From positions 1 through 15,156 of the forward strand of contig DEBC01000164.1 of assembly GCA_002348365.1 (NCBI GenBank): a stretch of 15,156 nucleotides of DNA. The letters are read 5' to 3'. Positions 1 to 8,169 of this stretch are shown here, one piece after another. Source of the DNA: Alphaproteobacteria bacterium UBA2966. GTDB taxonomy: Bacteria; Pseudomonadota; Alphaproteobacteria; UBA2966. Every line of letters starts with the position of its first letter. Within the stretch, counting starts at the first letter, position 1. The notes below the pieces were generated by a model. The model ran no database searches. It worked only from the letters and a program-made list of their open reading frames with translations, and had not been told where the DNA came from. The translations under genes and the position numbers were made by a program.

Positions 1-200
1 GGCTCAGACCAGTAATGCCAGATCGCTTGATCGACCAGCAGCTTTCCGATGCCGAGGGGGACTTTGAACCAGAAGCTGTCAGGCGTCCCGCCCGCCTCGA
101 TCAGCAAGACGCGAATGTCAGGTCACTCGCTCAGCCGATTCGCGATTGCGCATCCGGCGGAACCTGCGCCCACGACGATATAATCGTATGTGTCTTCCAT
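1..200 (-). pseudogene. GMC-family FAD oxidoreductase, N-terminal part, with in-frame stop
   Basis: The minus strand from an ATG at 200 translates as a typical GMC (glucose-methanol-choline) oxidoreductase N-terminus. It has an FAD-binding Rossmann motif (IVVGAGSAG, residues 8-16, followed by ANRLSE) and, further on, VLLIEAGG and a PLGIGKLL segment as in choline or alcohol dehydrogenases. Codon 26 is TGA (plus-strand 123-125) where family members have an ordinary residue between RLSE and PD. The frame is otherwise open on both sides to the window edge. The gene is therefore either a nonsense pseudogene or carries a single base error; a CGA-to-TGA transition would explain it. The rest of the gene lies outside the window. 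It is divergent from the transporter run. Family assignment is firm from the motif context; the substrate is unknown. Confidence 0.72.
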
Positions 201-233
201 GCCTGGTGGCCAAGCCTTTGAACAGCCATGTAG

Positions 234-266
234 CCACATTGAGAATAACCACAACCTGTCATGTGG
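234..266. promoter_or_regulatory. Inverted repeat in the divergent spacer, possible operator
   Basis: CCACAT at 234-239 and ATGTGG at 261-266 are perfect inverted 6-base arms separated by 21 bases. They lie in the 137-base spacer between the divergent GMC gene and the first EamA gene. Flanking CATG tetramers at 227-230 and 272-275 extend the symmetry loosely. A weak sigma70-like pair (TTGAAC at 218-223, GAGAAT at 241-246, 17-base spacing) overlaps it. The position suits an operator for one or both directions, but no regulator gene is adjacent and arms this short can occur by chance. Confidence 0.25.
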
Positions 267-337
267 AGAAGCATGAGGCTAGGCAATCGGTGCCACCTCT
301 ATGGACTCACAAGGTCGGCGGGGATAGGCATCATTAA

Positions 338-1276
338 ATGTCCGGTCCCGATAAATCGATCGAGCACCATCGCCTGCCTGCACGGGCATTGATGCTGCTG
401 GTCATGATGACCCTGGTGTGGGGATGCGCGTGGCCGATCATGAAGATTGGCCTCAACGAAATTCCCATATTCAGCTACCGCACCGCAGCCGTATTCCTTT
501 CGGCGAGTACAGCCTTCACCCTCGCCCTCTGCAGGGGAGCGAGCCTGCGAATTCCACGGGACGTTCTTCTCCCGCTCATTGTTGCCGGTCTTCTGTTTCA
601 GGGCGCCCTGGCCTACTTCACTTCCGTGGCGTTGACTCTGATCTCGTCCGGTCACGCCGTGATCATCGGTTACACAATGCCGCTCTGGGTGGTCCTTCTG
701 GGCATACCGTTCCTCGGCGAACGACCCACGGCCTTGCGCTGGTTCGGATTGTTACTCGGCATGACCGGAATAGGACTGCTGGCAAGCCGAGGCATGGAGT
801 TGTTCGTCGATGCGCCGCTGGGGGTCGCGGCCCAACTCGTCGGCGCCATCGCCTGGGCCATCGCGGTGATCATCACCAAGAAGGTCCGCTGGCACATGCC
901 AATGGATGTGGTATTGGGCTGGCAATGCCTGTTCGGCGGCATTCCCCTGGCATTTCTCGCCATACCGGAACTGCCCCAACTCGAACCCGTCACGTGGATG
1001 GCGATTGGCTCGGTGTTCTATCTTGGAATCTGCGCTCAGGGTCTGGGGAACTGCGTATGGTTTCGAATCATTTCGATGGTACCCGCCGGCGTGGCCGGCG
1101 TCTCATCACTGGCAGTCCCGACCGTGGGTCTTCTGGCCGGCGCTGTTCTCCTTCATGAAACTATCGGCATCATTGAGGTCACCGCACTCTTCCTCGTTCT
1201 CGGCGCGCTTATGACGGTCGTGACCTTGCCGTCCTTCCGCCGTCGCCCGAACGACCCATCTCACACAGCCTCGTAG
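338..1276 (+). CDS. EamA/DMT-superfamily transporter, copy 1
   Basis: This 312-residue polytopic inner-membrane protein has the EamA (DUF6, drug/metabolite transporter) layout: two homologous five-helix halves, about ten hydrophobic segments, and the N-terminal signature TLVWGCAWPIMK at residues 25-36. The first half ends near PLWVVLLGIPFLGERPT and the second near LLHETIGIIE, matching the G-E/E-T hinge motifs of the family. Members export or import small metabolites such as amino acids or purines; no substrate can be read from sequence. It is the most divergent of the four tandem copies: it lacks the VSTVLP C-terminal motif shared by copies 2-4. Its TAG stop sits 6 bases before the start of copy 2. 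ATG 338 keeps the conserved RLPARA segment just before the first helix. Confidence 0.93.
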   Translation: MSGPDKSIEHHRLPARALMLLVMMTLVWGCAWPIMKIGLNEIPIFSYRTAAVFLSASTAFTLALCRGASLRIPRDVLLPLIVAGLLFQGALAYFTSVALTLISSGHAVIIGYTMPLWVVLLGIPFLGERPTALRWFGLLLGMTGIGLLASRGMELFVDAPLGVAAQLVGAIAWAIAVIITKKVRWHMPMDVVLGWQCLFGGIPLAFLAIPELPQLEPVTWMAIGSVFYLGICAQGLGNCVWFRIISMVPAGVAGVSSLAVPTVGLLAGAVLLHETIGIIEVTALFLVLGALMTVVTLPSFRRRPNDPSHTAS

Positions 1277-1282
1277 TGGCGG

Positions 1283-2230
1283 ATGTCGAAAGCCGAGAGC
1301 CAAGCTGACGTCAATCAGGGGCCGGCACCCGAACCCACGAGGCTGCCCGCTCGTGGACTGTTGCTGCTCGTGCTGCTGACGTTGATCTGGGGAAGCAACT
1401 GGCCGTTTGCGAAGGTGGCGGTCGAGGAAATGCCCGTGATCGTCATGCGTGGATACAGCGGCACGGCAGGGGGTGCGCTCGTTCTCGTACTCGCCGTTCT
1501 CGCCGGGCAGTCCTTGCGCCTCAATGCCACCGAGTGGCGCTGGATTTTTCCAACGGCGTTCTTCAATGCCACCTTATGGCTCTATATGTCTGGTTTATCA
1601 GTGTCATACATCTCGGCCGGGCACACGGCAGTAGCCGCCTACACCATGCCGCTCTGGCTGTTCCTCATCAGCACCGTCTTCTTGCGTGAGACTCCGTCTC
1701 TCGGCAAGTGGATCGGGTTGCTGCTCGGCATGGGTGCGATCGCGGTTCTGTTTTTCAGAAACCTGGAACTGGCTGTTGGTGACTGGCGCGGCGTTGCCGC
1801 CATGCTGGTCGCCGCCTGCTCTTGGGCTGTTGGCACGGTCCTCATGAAGAGGGTTCCCTGGCGTGCGCCGACGCTGGTTCTGGTTGGCTGGCAGTTTTTT
1901 CTTGGGGGAATACCGCTCACGGTTCTCGCCGTTCCCGCATTCATGTCCATGGAACCCGCGTCCGTCCTGGCCTGGTCGGGCGCCACGTACTCGGCGTTCA
2001 TGGGCGTTTCCGCCGCTTACTGGCTCTGGTTTAAGATCGTCGATATGGTGCCCGCCTGGGTCGCGTCGATATCGGTGCTCGCCGTTCCTGCAGTGAGTCT
2101 CGTCATTGGGGCCGTCGTGCTCGGTGAGCCCTTAGGGTGGTTGGAAATCCTCGCTCTGCTTCTCATTGTCGGCGGCGTGTCGACGGTATTACCCAGACCC
2201 AGAAACGACAAGGCTGTGTCGTCACGGTGA
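1283..2230 (+). CDS. EamA/DMT-superfamily transporter, copy 2
   Basis: A 315-residue protein with about ten transmembrane segments and the DMT signature LTLIWGSNWPFAKVA after a short polar N-terminus containing EPTRLPARG. The first-half hinge reads TMPLWLFLISTVFLRETPS and the second VVLGEPLGWLE, followed by GGVSTVLPRP at the C-terminus. It is clearly paralogous to copies 3 and 4, which share the same ends. The ATG at 1283 lies 6 bases after copy 1, and its TGA overlaps the GTG start of copy 3 (GTGA), so translation is probably coupled. The likely role is inner-membrane transport of a metabolite related to the downstream catabolic genes; this is inference from context. Confidence 0.94.
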   Translation: MSKAESQADVNQGPAPEPTRLPARGLLLLVLLTLIWGSNWPFAKVAVEEMPVIVMRGYSGTAGGALVLVLAVLAGQSLRLNATEWRWIFPTAFFNATLWLYMSGLSVSYISAGHTAVAAYTMPLWLFLISTVFLRETPSLGKWIGLLLGMGAIAVLFFRNLELAVGDWRGVAAMLVAACSWAVGTVLMKRVPWRAPTLVLVGWQFFLGGIPLTVLAVPAFMSMEPASVLAWSGATYSAFMGVSAAYWLWFKIVDMVPAWVASISVLAVPAVSLVIGAVVLGEPLGWLEILALLLIVGGVSTVLPRPRNDKAVSSR

Positions 2231-3138
2231 CCCAGTCACGAGTCGAGCCCACACGGATTCCGGCGCGGGGCGTTGTCCTCCTGATATTGCTGACCCTGGC
2301 CTGGGGCATCAACTGGCCGATCCTCAAGATTGCTTCCACGGGTCTACCCCTGTTTCCCTTCCGCGCCATCTGCGTACTCGGCGTTGGCATCCTGATGCTG
2401 TCGATCGCCGCCGCGAACCGTGAGCGCCTGCGTGTCCCGCGCGATAACCTGGTCGGAGTCAGCGTCGCCGGATTCCTCAACATGACAGTGTGGTTTCTTT
2501 GCTCGGCAATCTCGGTCAGGCTCACGACTTCGGGTCACACCGCGATCACGGCTTACACCATGCCACTCTTTGTGTTCGTGATCGGGACCGTGTTTCTGGG
2601 AGAGAGGCCAACTGCCGGGAAGTGGCTGGGACTGGTGCTCGGTTTATCTGCAATCGGCCTGCTGGCGCTGCGTGATTTCGACTCCACCCAGGAGAACTGG
2701 CTTGGCATCGCGGTCATGAGTTTCGGCGCGCTGTCTTGGGCCATCTCGTCGATTATCGTAAAGCGTGTTCGTTGGGGAATATCGGCGACGGCGATCGTCG
2801 GCTGGCAGTGCATGATCGGCGGCATGCCAATCGTCATCGTGGCCATTCCACAATTTTTCAACCTCCCGGACCTTCCCTGGGATGCCCTGTTGGCCACGGT
2901 CTACTGCATCATCGTGGGTATCGCGTTTGCCCACTGGCTTTACATAAGGATCCTGCAGCTTGTGCCCGTTTGGGTGGCTTCCCTCTCGATCCTCACCGTT
3001 CCCTGTGTTGGCGTAATTTCCGGCGCTGTCGTGCTAGGTGAGCCGCTGGGCTGGACGGAGATCGCCGCCTTGCTCCTGCTGGTCGGCGGCGTGTCCACGG
3101 TGCTGCCCCGGCCCAAACAACGCGGCAACACGGAATGA
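2227..3138 (+). CDS. EamA/DMT-superfamily transporter, copy 3
   Basis: Taking the GTG at 2227 as start gives 303 residues beginning MTQSRVEPTRIPARG, which aligns with the N-termini of copies 2 and 4. The frame is open upstream to an ATG at 2137, but that would add 30 residues encoded inside copy 2 and is unlikely. The GTG overlaps the TGA of copy 2 by 3 bases (GTGA). The signature LTLAWGINWPILK, two five-helix halves, the hinges TVFLGERPT and VVLGEPLGWTE, and a C-terminal GGVSTVLPRP identify an EamA-family inner-membrane transporter. Its last 30 residues are nearly identical in pattern to copy 2, indicating tandem duplication. Substrate unknown. Confidence 0.93.
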   Translation: MTQSRVEPTRIPARGVVLLILLTLAWGINWPILKIASTGLPLFPFRAICVLGVGILMLSIAAANRERLRVPRDNLVGVSVAGFLNMTVWFLCSAISVRLTTSGHTAITAYTMPLFVFVIGTVFLGERPTAGKWLGLVLGLSAIGLLALRDFDSTQENWLGIAVMSFGALSWAISSIIVKRVRWGISATAIVGWQCMIGGMPIVIVAIPQFFNLPDLPWDALLATVYCIIVGIAFAHWLYIRILQLVPVWVASLSILTVPCVGVISGAVVLGEPLGWTEIAALLLLVGGVSTVLPRPKQRGNTE

Positions 3139-3145
3139 AGCCATC

Positions 3146-4063
3146 ATGGCGGGGACGCCCACGGCGGGACAAACGGAACCGACACGATTACCGGCGCGTG
3201 GCGTCGCTTATTTGGCTCTGTTGACCCTGACCTGGGGCGCCAACTGGCCCTTCATATCCATGGCAGTCGAGGATATGCCGGTTCTCGTGTTTCGCGCGGG
3301 TTGTGCATTGACGGTCGGCGTCGTTGTGCTTGGCCTAGCGGGTCTGAGCGGTACGTCACTGCGCATACCCAAGCAGAACTGGCGGTTCCTGGCTCTTGCA
3401 GCATTCTTCAATGTATCGCTGTGGTTCTATTTGTCTGCGACGGCCGTCTCCCTGGCACCATCCGGGCACATCGGCGCGCTCGCACACACCATTCCTCTCT
3501 GGGTTTTCCTGATCGACACAATTGTGTTCGGACAGCAGCCCAGCGCCGCCAAGTGGCTTGGTTTGATGCTCGGTCTTTCCGCCGTCATCGTTTTGGGAAT
3601 GCGCAATTTCCAGGCCACTGATTCCAGTCTGTGGGGCGTGGCGGCAATTCTCGCCGGCGCGATGAGTTGGGCCATCGGCGCCAATGTCGTGAAGCGCATC
3701 AACTTTGGCGCCCCGGTTATCACCGTGTTGGGCTGGCAGGCGTTAATCGGCAGCGTCCCCCTATTGATCGCGGCACTTCCCCAATTCCAGGAGATCGGAC
3801 CCATTGGCACCCGAGCGTAGATCGGCGCCAGTTACAGCACATTAATAGGCGTCGCCTTCGCGTTCTGGCTTTGGTTCAAGATTCTGGAACTCGTTCCGGT
3901 TTGGGTGGCAGCCTATTCCGCACTTGCCGTTCCTGCGGTGGCGTTGATCTCGGGCATGTTGATACTGGGAGAACCGTTTGGGTGGGTTGAACTTCTGGCC
4001 CTGTTCCTGCTTGCGAGTGGCGTATCGACGGTATTGCCAAAACCAGGTCGGGTTAACTCGTGA
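3146..4063 (+). pseudogene. EamA/DMT-superfamily transporter, copy 4, interrupted by in-frame TAG
   Basis: From ATG 3146 (7 bases after copy 3) the frame encodes an EamA protein: EPTRLPARG, LTLTWGANWPF, then the first half with PLWVFLIDTIVFGQQPS. It stops at TAG 3818-3820 after IGTRA. The same frame continues without interruption to TGA 4061-4063 and encodes the missing helices, with ASYSTLIGVAFAFWLWFK, ILGEPFGWVE and SGVSTVLPKP. Copy 2 has Trp at the position aligned with the TAG (AWSGATYS), so one G-to-A change from TGG explains it. The uninterrupted length would be 305 residues, normal for the family. The truncated product (224 residues) would lack about three helices of the second half. 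Standard TAG stops end other genes here, so suppression is not expected; pseudogene or base-call error are the main readings. Confidence 0.88.
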
Positions 4064-4106
4064 GATGGGTGTGCTAACGTTCCGAAGTTCTCGGCGAGGT
4101 GATGGC

Positions 4107-4113
4107 AAGAGGA
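4107..4113 (+). promoter_or_regulatory. Shine-Dalgarno site deciding the TTG start of the dioxygenase gene
   Basis: AAGAGGA lies 7 bases before the TTG at 4121. It is the best ribosome-binding site near this gene and supports TTG over the in-frame GTG at 4145, which would leave a much shorter leader before the conserved IRPLSAALGAEI segment. The ATG at 4102 is out of frame. Confidence 0.55.
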
Positions 4114-4120
4114 TTTAGAC

Positions 4121-4981
4121 TTGGCACTGCGGGAGACGACCGATGTGACTATCCGACCCCTGTCCGCGGCGTTGGGTGCGGAGATCCTCGGCATCGACTT
4201 GTCGAGACCCATCGATGAAGCAACCTTCGCGACCATCCATCGGCTCTTCCTGGATCATTCTCTGATTCTTCTCAGGGACCAGCACTTCTCACCGGAACAG
4301 CACATTGCGTTCAGTCGCCGTTTTGGCGACCTCGCGATCCACATCTTCGACCAGTTCCTGTTGCCGGGACACCCCGAGATACTCCGCGTCTCGAACAAAC
4401 GGAAAAATGGTGCGCTCATCGGTCTGGCGGACGCCGGAAAGTACTGGCATTCCGATCTAGCCTATATGAAGCGCCCCAGCCTGGGCTCCATTCTGTATTC
4501 GCTGGAGATCCCACCAGAGGGCGGCAATACGCTCTTCGCAAATATGACTCGCGCCTACGACACATTGTCCCACGACATGAAGGCACGATTAGAAGGGCTG
4601 ACCGCGGTCAATCGCGTTGCAGAAGGCAGACGAACCAGTGCCGATGGACGAATCCTCATGTCGAAAGCGCAGCTCGCCAAGACGCCGGACGTGGTCCATC
4701 CAGTGATCCGCACCCATCCCGAAACCGGACGCAAGTCGCTTTACGTCAGTCAGTCCCACACCGATCGCATCGTCGGTATGGATGAAGATGGTGGCCGGGC
4801 ACTTATTCGCGAGCTCGTTGCGCACGCGACGCGGCCCGACAACATCTACACCCACCTTTGGCGCCCCCACGATGTTCTCATGTGGGACAACCGTTGTACC
4901 ATGCATCGAGTTTCACCCTACGATCGCCGTCGCCGCCGGCACATGCACAGAACAACCATCGAAGGGGACGTCCCTGTCTGA
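4121..4981 (+). CDS. TauD/TfdA-family 2-oxoglutarate/Fe(II)-dependent dioxygenase
   Basis: The 286-residue protein fits the TauD/TfdA family (PF02668 type). It begins with the characteristic VTIRPLSAALGAEILGIDLS and HSLILLRDQ segments. The iron-binding facial triad is visible: H110 and D112 in YWHSDLAY, and distal H262 in WDNRCTMHRVS. The 2OG-binding arginine is probably R277 in MHRTT. Such enzymes hydroxylate a substrate with 2-oxoglutarate and O2, often releasing sulfite, an aldehyde or another leaving group; known substrates include taurine and 2,4-D. The substrate cannot be told here. It is cytoplasmic. A TTG start is inferred from the ribosome-binding site. The gene follows the transporter array after 57 bases and precedes the LLM oxidoreductase by 63 bases. 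Confidence 0.92.
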   Translation: MALRETTDVTIRPLSAALGAEILGIDLSRPIDEATFATIHRLFLDHSLILLRDQHFSPEQHIAFSRRFGDLAIHIFDQFLLPGHPEILRVSNKRKNGALIGLADAGKYWHSDLAYMKRPSLGSILYSLEIPPEGGNTLFANMTRAYDTLSHDMKARLEGLTAVNRVAEGRRTSADGRILMSKAQLAKTPDVVHPVIRTHPETGRKSLYVSQSHTDRIVGMDEDGGRALIRELVAHATRPDNIYTHLWRPHDVLMWDNRCTMHRVSPYDRRRRRHMHRTTIEGDVPV

Positions 4982-5044
4982 GGCAAGCCCCGATCGCCCT
5001 CTGCAAGCAGGCCGGCAATCAACACGACAATTGGAGGAGGATAC

Positions 5045-6040
5045 ATGAGCGTTAAGTTTGGAGTTGTTCTGCCGACGTTTTATGGCGGGGCCTATGAGGA
5101 CAACGAGCCCACACTTCCGCGCCTCACCGATTACGCGCAAAAGGCGGAAGCAATGGGGTTCGACGGCGTGTGGGTCATCGATCACCTGGTCGTGGCACCT
5201 CCCATCTATCGAACCGCCTGGCTGGAGCCACTGACGGTGCTGTCCGCCGTGGCAGCAGTCACCGAACGCGTAAAGATCGGCACCTCCATTCTCGTAACAC
5301 CGATTCGAACGCCCTCGATCCTGGCGAAAACGCTGGGCACCATGGACTACCTGTCGAACGGCCGAGTGATATTCGGCTCGGGAGTCGGCTGGTGGGATCA
5401 GGAGTTCGAAGTGAGCGGCGTTCCCAAGAGTGAGCGCGGCGCACGCACCGAAGAGACCGTGGAAATCGTCAACAAGCTTCTGTCCGGCCCGAACATCTCC
5501 TACGAAGGCAAGTTCTGGCAGTTCGAGGACATCACCATGGAGCCCGTGCCGGTACAGTCGAAAATCCCCGTGTGGTTCGCGGGCGGAAGCGCAGCGGGCC
5601 ATGCCGACACGGTGTATTCACCTCAGGTCGAGCGCGTTCTCCGCCGAATCGCGCGGATTGGCGACGGCTGGATCTCCCGCGCGGTGACCAACAAGGAATT
5701 GATGAAAAAGGATTGGGAAAACCTGACCAGGTACGCGGAGGAGTACGGTCGTGACCCGAAGGACCTTACCTTCGCGCACCTCAACATCGTTTTTCTGTCC
5801 GATGAGTCAGACACAGAGAAGAAGGCAGCCCGGGAGCGATTGTCCAAGATCTCGAACATGCCCTTCGAGGACGTCGAGGCCGATTACATGATTGGCACCA
5901 AGGACGAAACGCTGGCGCGACTTGATGAACTGGTGGATATCGGGGTGCGCTATTTCGTGATTTGGCCAACTGGATTCGATTACGAACTTCTCGAATGGCT
6001 CGAATCGACCGTGCTTAATCGCTACGGAAGCGTTGCATAG
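5045..6040 (+). CDS. LLM-class (luciferase-like) flavin/F420-dependent oxidoreductase
   Basis: The 331-residue protein has the bacterial luciferase-like TIM-barrel pattern (PF00296). It starts with KFGVVLPTFYGG, then AMGFDGVWVIDHLVV, a TERVKIGTSILVTPIRTPS strand, and the diagnostic SNGRVIFGSGVGWWDQEFE and IPVWFAGGS segments. The overall pattern is closest to the subgroup usually annotated as LLM-class F420-dependent oxidoreductases, but FMN use is equally possible. Relatives oxidise or cleave C-N, C-S or aldehyde-type bonds with O2, or do hydride transfer with F420. A strong ribosome-binding site (GGAGGAGG, 5033-5040) precedes the ATG. After GGS an insertion (residues about 178-195) precedes ARIGDGW. 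The TAG stop is 5 bases before the GTG of hyuA, which suggests co-translation. Confidence 0.92.
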   Translation: MSVKFGVVLPTFYGGAYEDNEPTLPRLTDYAQKAEAMGFDGVWVIDHLVVAPPIYRTAWLEPLTVLSAVAAVTERVKIGTSILVTPIRTPSILAKTLGTMDYLSNGRVIFGSGVGWWDQEFEVSGVPKSERGARTEETVEIVNKLLSGPNISYEGKFWQFEDITMEPVPVQSKIPVWFAGGSAAGHADTVYSPQVERVLRRIARIGDGWISRAVTNKELMKKDWENLTRYAEEYGRDPKDLTFAHLNIVFLSDESDTEKKAARERLSKISNMPFEDVEADYMIGTKDETLARLDELVDIGVRYFVIWPTGFDYELLEWLESTVLNRYGSVA

Positions 6041-6045
6041 CGGCT

Positions 6046-8169
6046 GTGACAGCGACAAGTCACTACCGATTCAGTTTTGATATTGGCGGAACGTTCACGG
6101 ACCTCGTGTTGTACGACGAGATGTCCGGGCGACTGGATGTCCGCAAGGAACTGACTGACGTCGCCAATCCAGGCGATCCGATCATCCGCGGTCTCCGCGC
6201 ACTCCTCGAAGAGCGCGGCGCGACACCGACCGACGTCAAGGAAGTCGTGTGTGGTGCGACGACCCTGGTGACCAACCTCGTCATCGAGAGGAAAGGAGCG
6301 CCGACGGCGCTTCTGACCACGCGTGGTTTTCGGGACATTCTGGAGATGCGCCGAGAGGGCCGCTACGACCTGTACGACCTCAGCGCTCGCTATCCGGCGC
6401 CTCTTGTCCCCAGGTCGTGCCGTCTTGAGGTGAGCGAACGAATGGACTCCGATGGAACCGTCGTTCAGCCGTTGACGGAAAGCGAGGTTCACGAAGCCGC
6501 TGCTGCGATCCGCGATCTCGATATCGGTTCAATTGCGGTGTGCCTCCTTCATTCCTATGCCAATGACACTCATGAGAAGAAAATCGAGGCCATTCTTCGC
6601 GAGGCCCTGCCAGACCTACCGGTGTCGTTGTCGTCGGAAGTCGCGCCGGAAATCCGAGAGTTCGAGCGCCTGTCGTCCACTGTCCTCAACGCGTACGTGA
6701 AGCCGTTCATCGGCAGCTACTTCCGGGCGCTTGAGGATGAGTTGCACCAGATCGGATTGCGGGCACGACTCCACATCATGCAGTCGAATGGCGGGATCCT
6801 GGACACGCAGGAGGTGGAGCGCGTTCCCATTCGTCTCCTTGAATCCGGTCCTGCCGCTGGCGCGATTGCAGCGGCCAAGTTCGGGACATTGATCGACTGC
6901 CCCGATCTCATTTCCTTCGACATGGGAGGCACAACCGCCAAGACCTGTCTTGTGCACGGTGGAAGTCCGAGCATCACCTATGAATTTGATACGGCACGCG
7001 TGGATCGATTTGTGAAGGGCAGCGGATTCCCGGTGCGACTACCGACCGTTGATCTCATCGAGATCGGGGCCGGAGGCGGCAGCATCGCGCGGATTGATGC
7101 AATGGGATTACTCAAGGTCGGGCCGGAAAGCGCAAGTGCGAGCCCCGGTCCTGCGTGTTACAGCGCTGGCGGCACCGAGCCGACTGTCACAGACGCCAAT
7201 CTCGTTCTCGGGTATCTCAATCCCGACTATTTTCTCGCCGGGCGCATGCAACTGGATCGAAGGAAGGCCGAACAAGTGATCCAAGAACGCATCGCGTCGC
7301 GCCTCGGCATGTCGGTCGATGACGCCGCGAGCGGCATATTCCGCGTCATCAACGAGAATATGGCGAACGCGGCCAAGATTCATGTCGCGGAGAAGGGCAA
7401 AGACCCCAGAAAGTTGACATTGTTCGCCTTCGGCGGAGCCGGACCCGTGCATGCGCGCGAAATCGCCCGCCGCCTCGGAATCAGCAAGGTCGTCGTCCCC
7501 CTCAGTGCCGGCGTTTTCTCGGCGTTGGGACTCCTGCTTGCACCGCTGTCCGTCGACCTCGCACTCACACATTTTGAAATGCTGGACGACATGGATTGGC
7601 CTGAAGTGAAAGCTCACTTCAAATCTTTGGAAGACAAAGCTTCGGATATCTTGATATCGGCAGGGGGCGCGGTGTCCGATCTTGCTCTCCATCGAAGTAT
7701 CGATGTCCGGTTCGTCGGGCAGGGTCATGAGCTGAACGTGACGTTGGAAGACAGTTTCGACGATCAAACGGGCAATCGCGTGCGGGATCGATTCAATGAC
7801 AGCTACGCTGAGTTGTTCGGTCGCACACTGGCCGGCGTGCCGATCGAAGCGCTGAACCTGCGCCTCAAAGCATCATGTTCGTTGGGCGAATTTGACGCCA
7901 TCGGCGCAACGACCTCGCCCACCGTGACGGACGAGAGTCCATCTGGCAGCCGCACAGTCTTTGTCAGTGAGTTGAACTGTCACCAGGAGGTGCCTGTCTA
8001 TGACCATCGACAGCTGCAGGCCGGAGCCGTCATTGCCGGGCCTGCCGTCGTCGAACAACGCGAATCGACGATCGTTGCGGGTCCGGGCGATCGACTGTGT
8101 CTTGACGAACTCCGCAATCTGGTAATCGAGCTAGGCGGGGCAAAGCTGGAGAACGCCGATGTCGCCTAA
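6046..8169 (+). CDS. hyuA: Hydantoinase/oxoprolinase A subunit (ATP-dependent)
   Basis: At 707 residues this matches the normal length of HyuA-type subunits (N-methylhydantoinase A, also related to acetone and acetophenone carboxylases). ATP-binding acetate/sugar-kinase-fold motifs are visible: DIGGTFTD at residues 12-19, VCGATTLVTNLVIERKG, FDMGGTTAK starting at residue 291, and IEIGAGGGS at about 338-346. Also present are LFAFGGAGPVHA and a C-terminal GPAVVEQRESTIVAGPGD. HyuA pairs with HyuB to open a cyclic amide ring with ATP, or to carboxylate a ketone. It starts at GTG 6046, 5 bases after the LLM gene, with no clear ribosome-binding site, so translational coupling is likely. It overlaps hyuB by 11 bases. 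The precise substrate is unknown. Confidence 0.94.
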   Translation: MTATSHYRFSFDIGGTFTDLVLYDEMSGRLDVRKELTDVANPGDPIIRGLRALLEERGATPTDVKEVVCGATTLVTNLVIERKGAPTALLTTRGFRDILEMRREGRYDLYDLSARYPAPLVPRSCRLEVSERMDSDGTVVQPLTESEVHEAAAAIRDLDIGSIAVCLLHSYANDTHEKKIEAILREALPDLPVSLSSEVAPEIREFERLSSTVLNAYVKPFIGSYFRALEDELHQIGLRARLHIMQSNGGILDTQEVERVPIRLLESGPAAGAIAAAKFGTLIDCPDLISFDMGGTTAKTCLVHGGSPSITYEFDTARVDRFVKGSGFPVRLPTVDLIEIGAGGGSIARIDAMGLLKVGPESASASPGPACYSAGGTEPTVTDANLVLGYLNPDYFLAGRMQLDRRKAEQVIQERIASRLGMSVDDAASGIFRVINENMANAAKIHVAEKGKDPRKLTLFAFGGAGPVHAREIARRLGISKVVVPLSAGVFSALGLLLAPLSVDLALTHFEMLDDMDWPEVKAHFKSLEDKASDILISAGGAVSDLALHRSIDVRFVGQGHELNVTLEDSFDDQTGNRVRDRFNDSYAELFGRTLAGVPIEALNLRLKASCSLGEFDAIGATTSPTVTDESPSGSRTVFVSELNCHQEVPVYDHRQLQAGAVIAGPAVVEQRESTIVAGPGDRLCLDELRNLVIELGGAKLENADVA

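Noticed and set aside
2137..2226. Upstream ATG start for EamA copy 3
   Set aside because: It would add 30 residues read from inside copy 2; the GTG at 2227 aligns with the paralogs and makes a normal stop/start overlap.
5170..5602. Open frames inside the LLM gene on both strands, including a 229-residue minus-strand frame over 4913-5602
   Set aside because: They lie across well-identified genes and show no family motifs; high GC content keeps shadow frames open.
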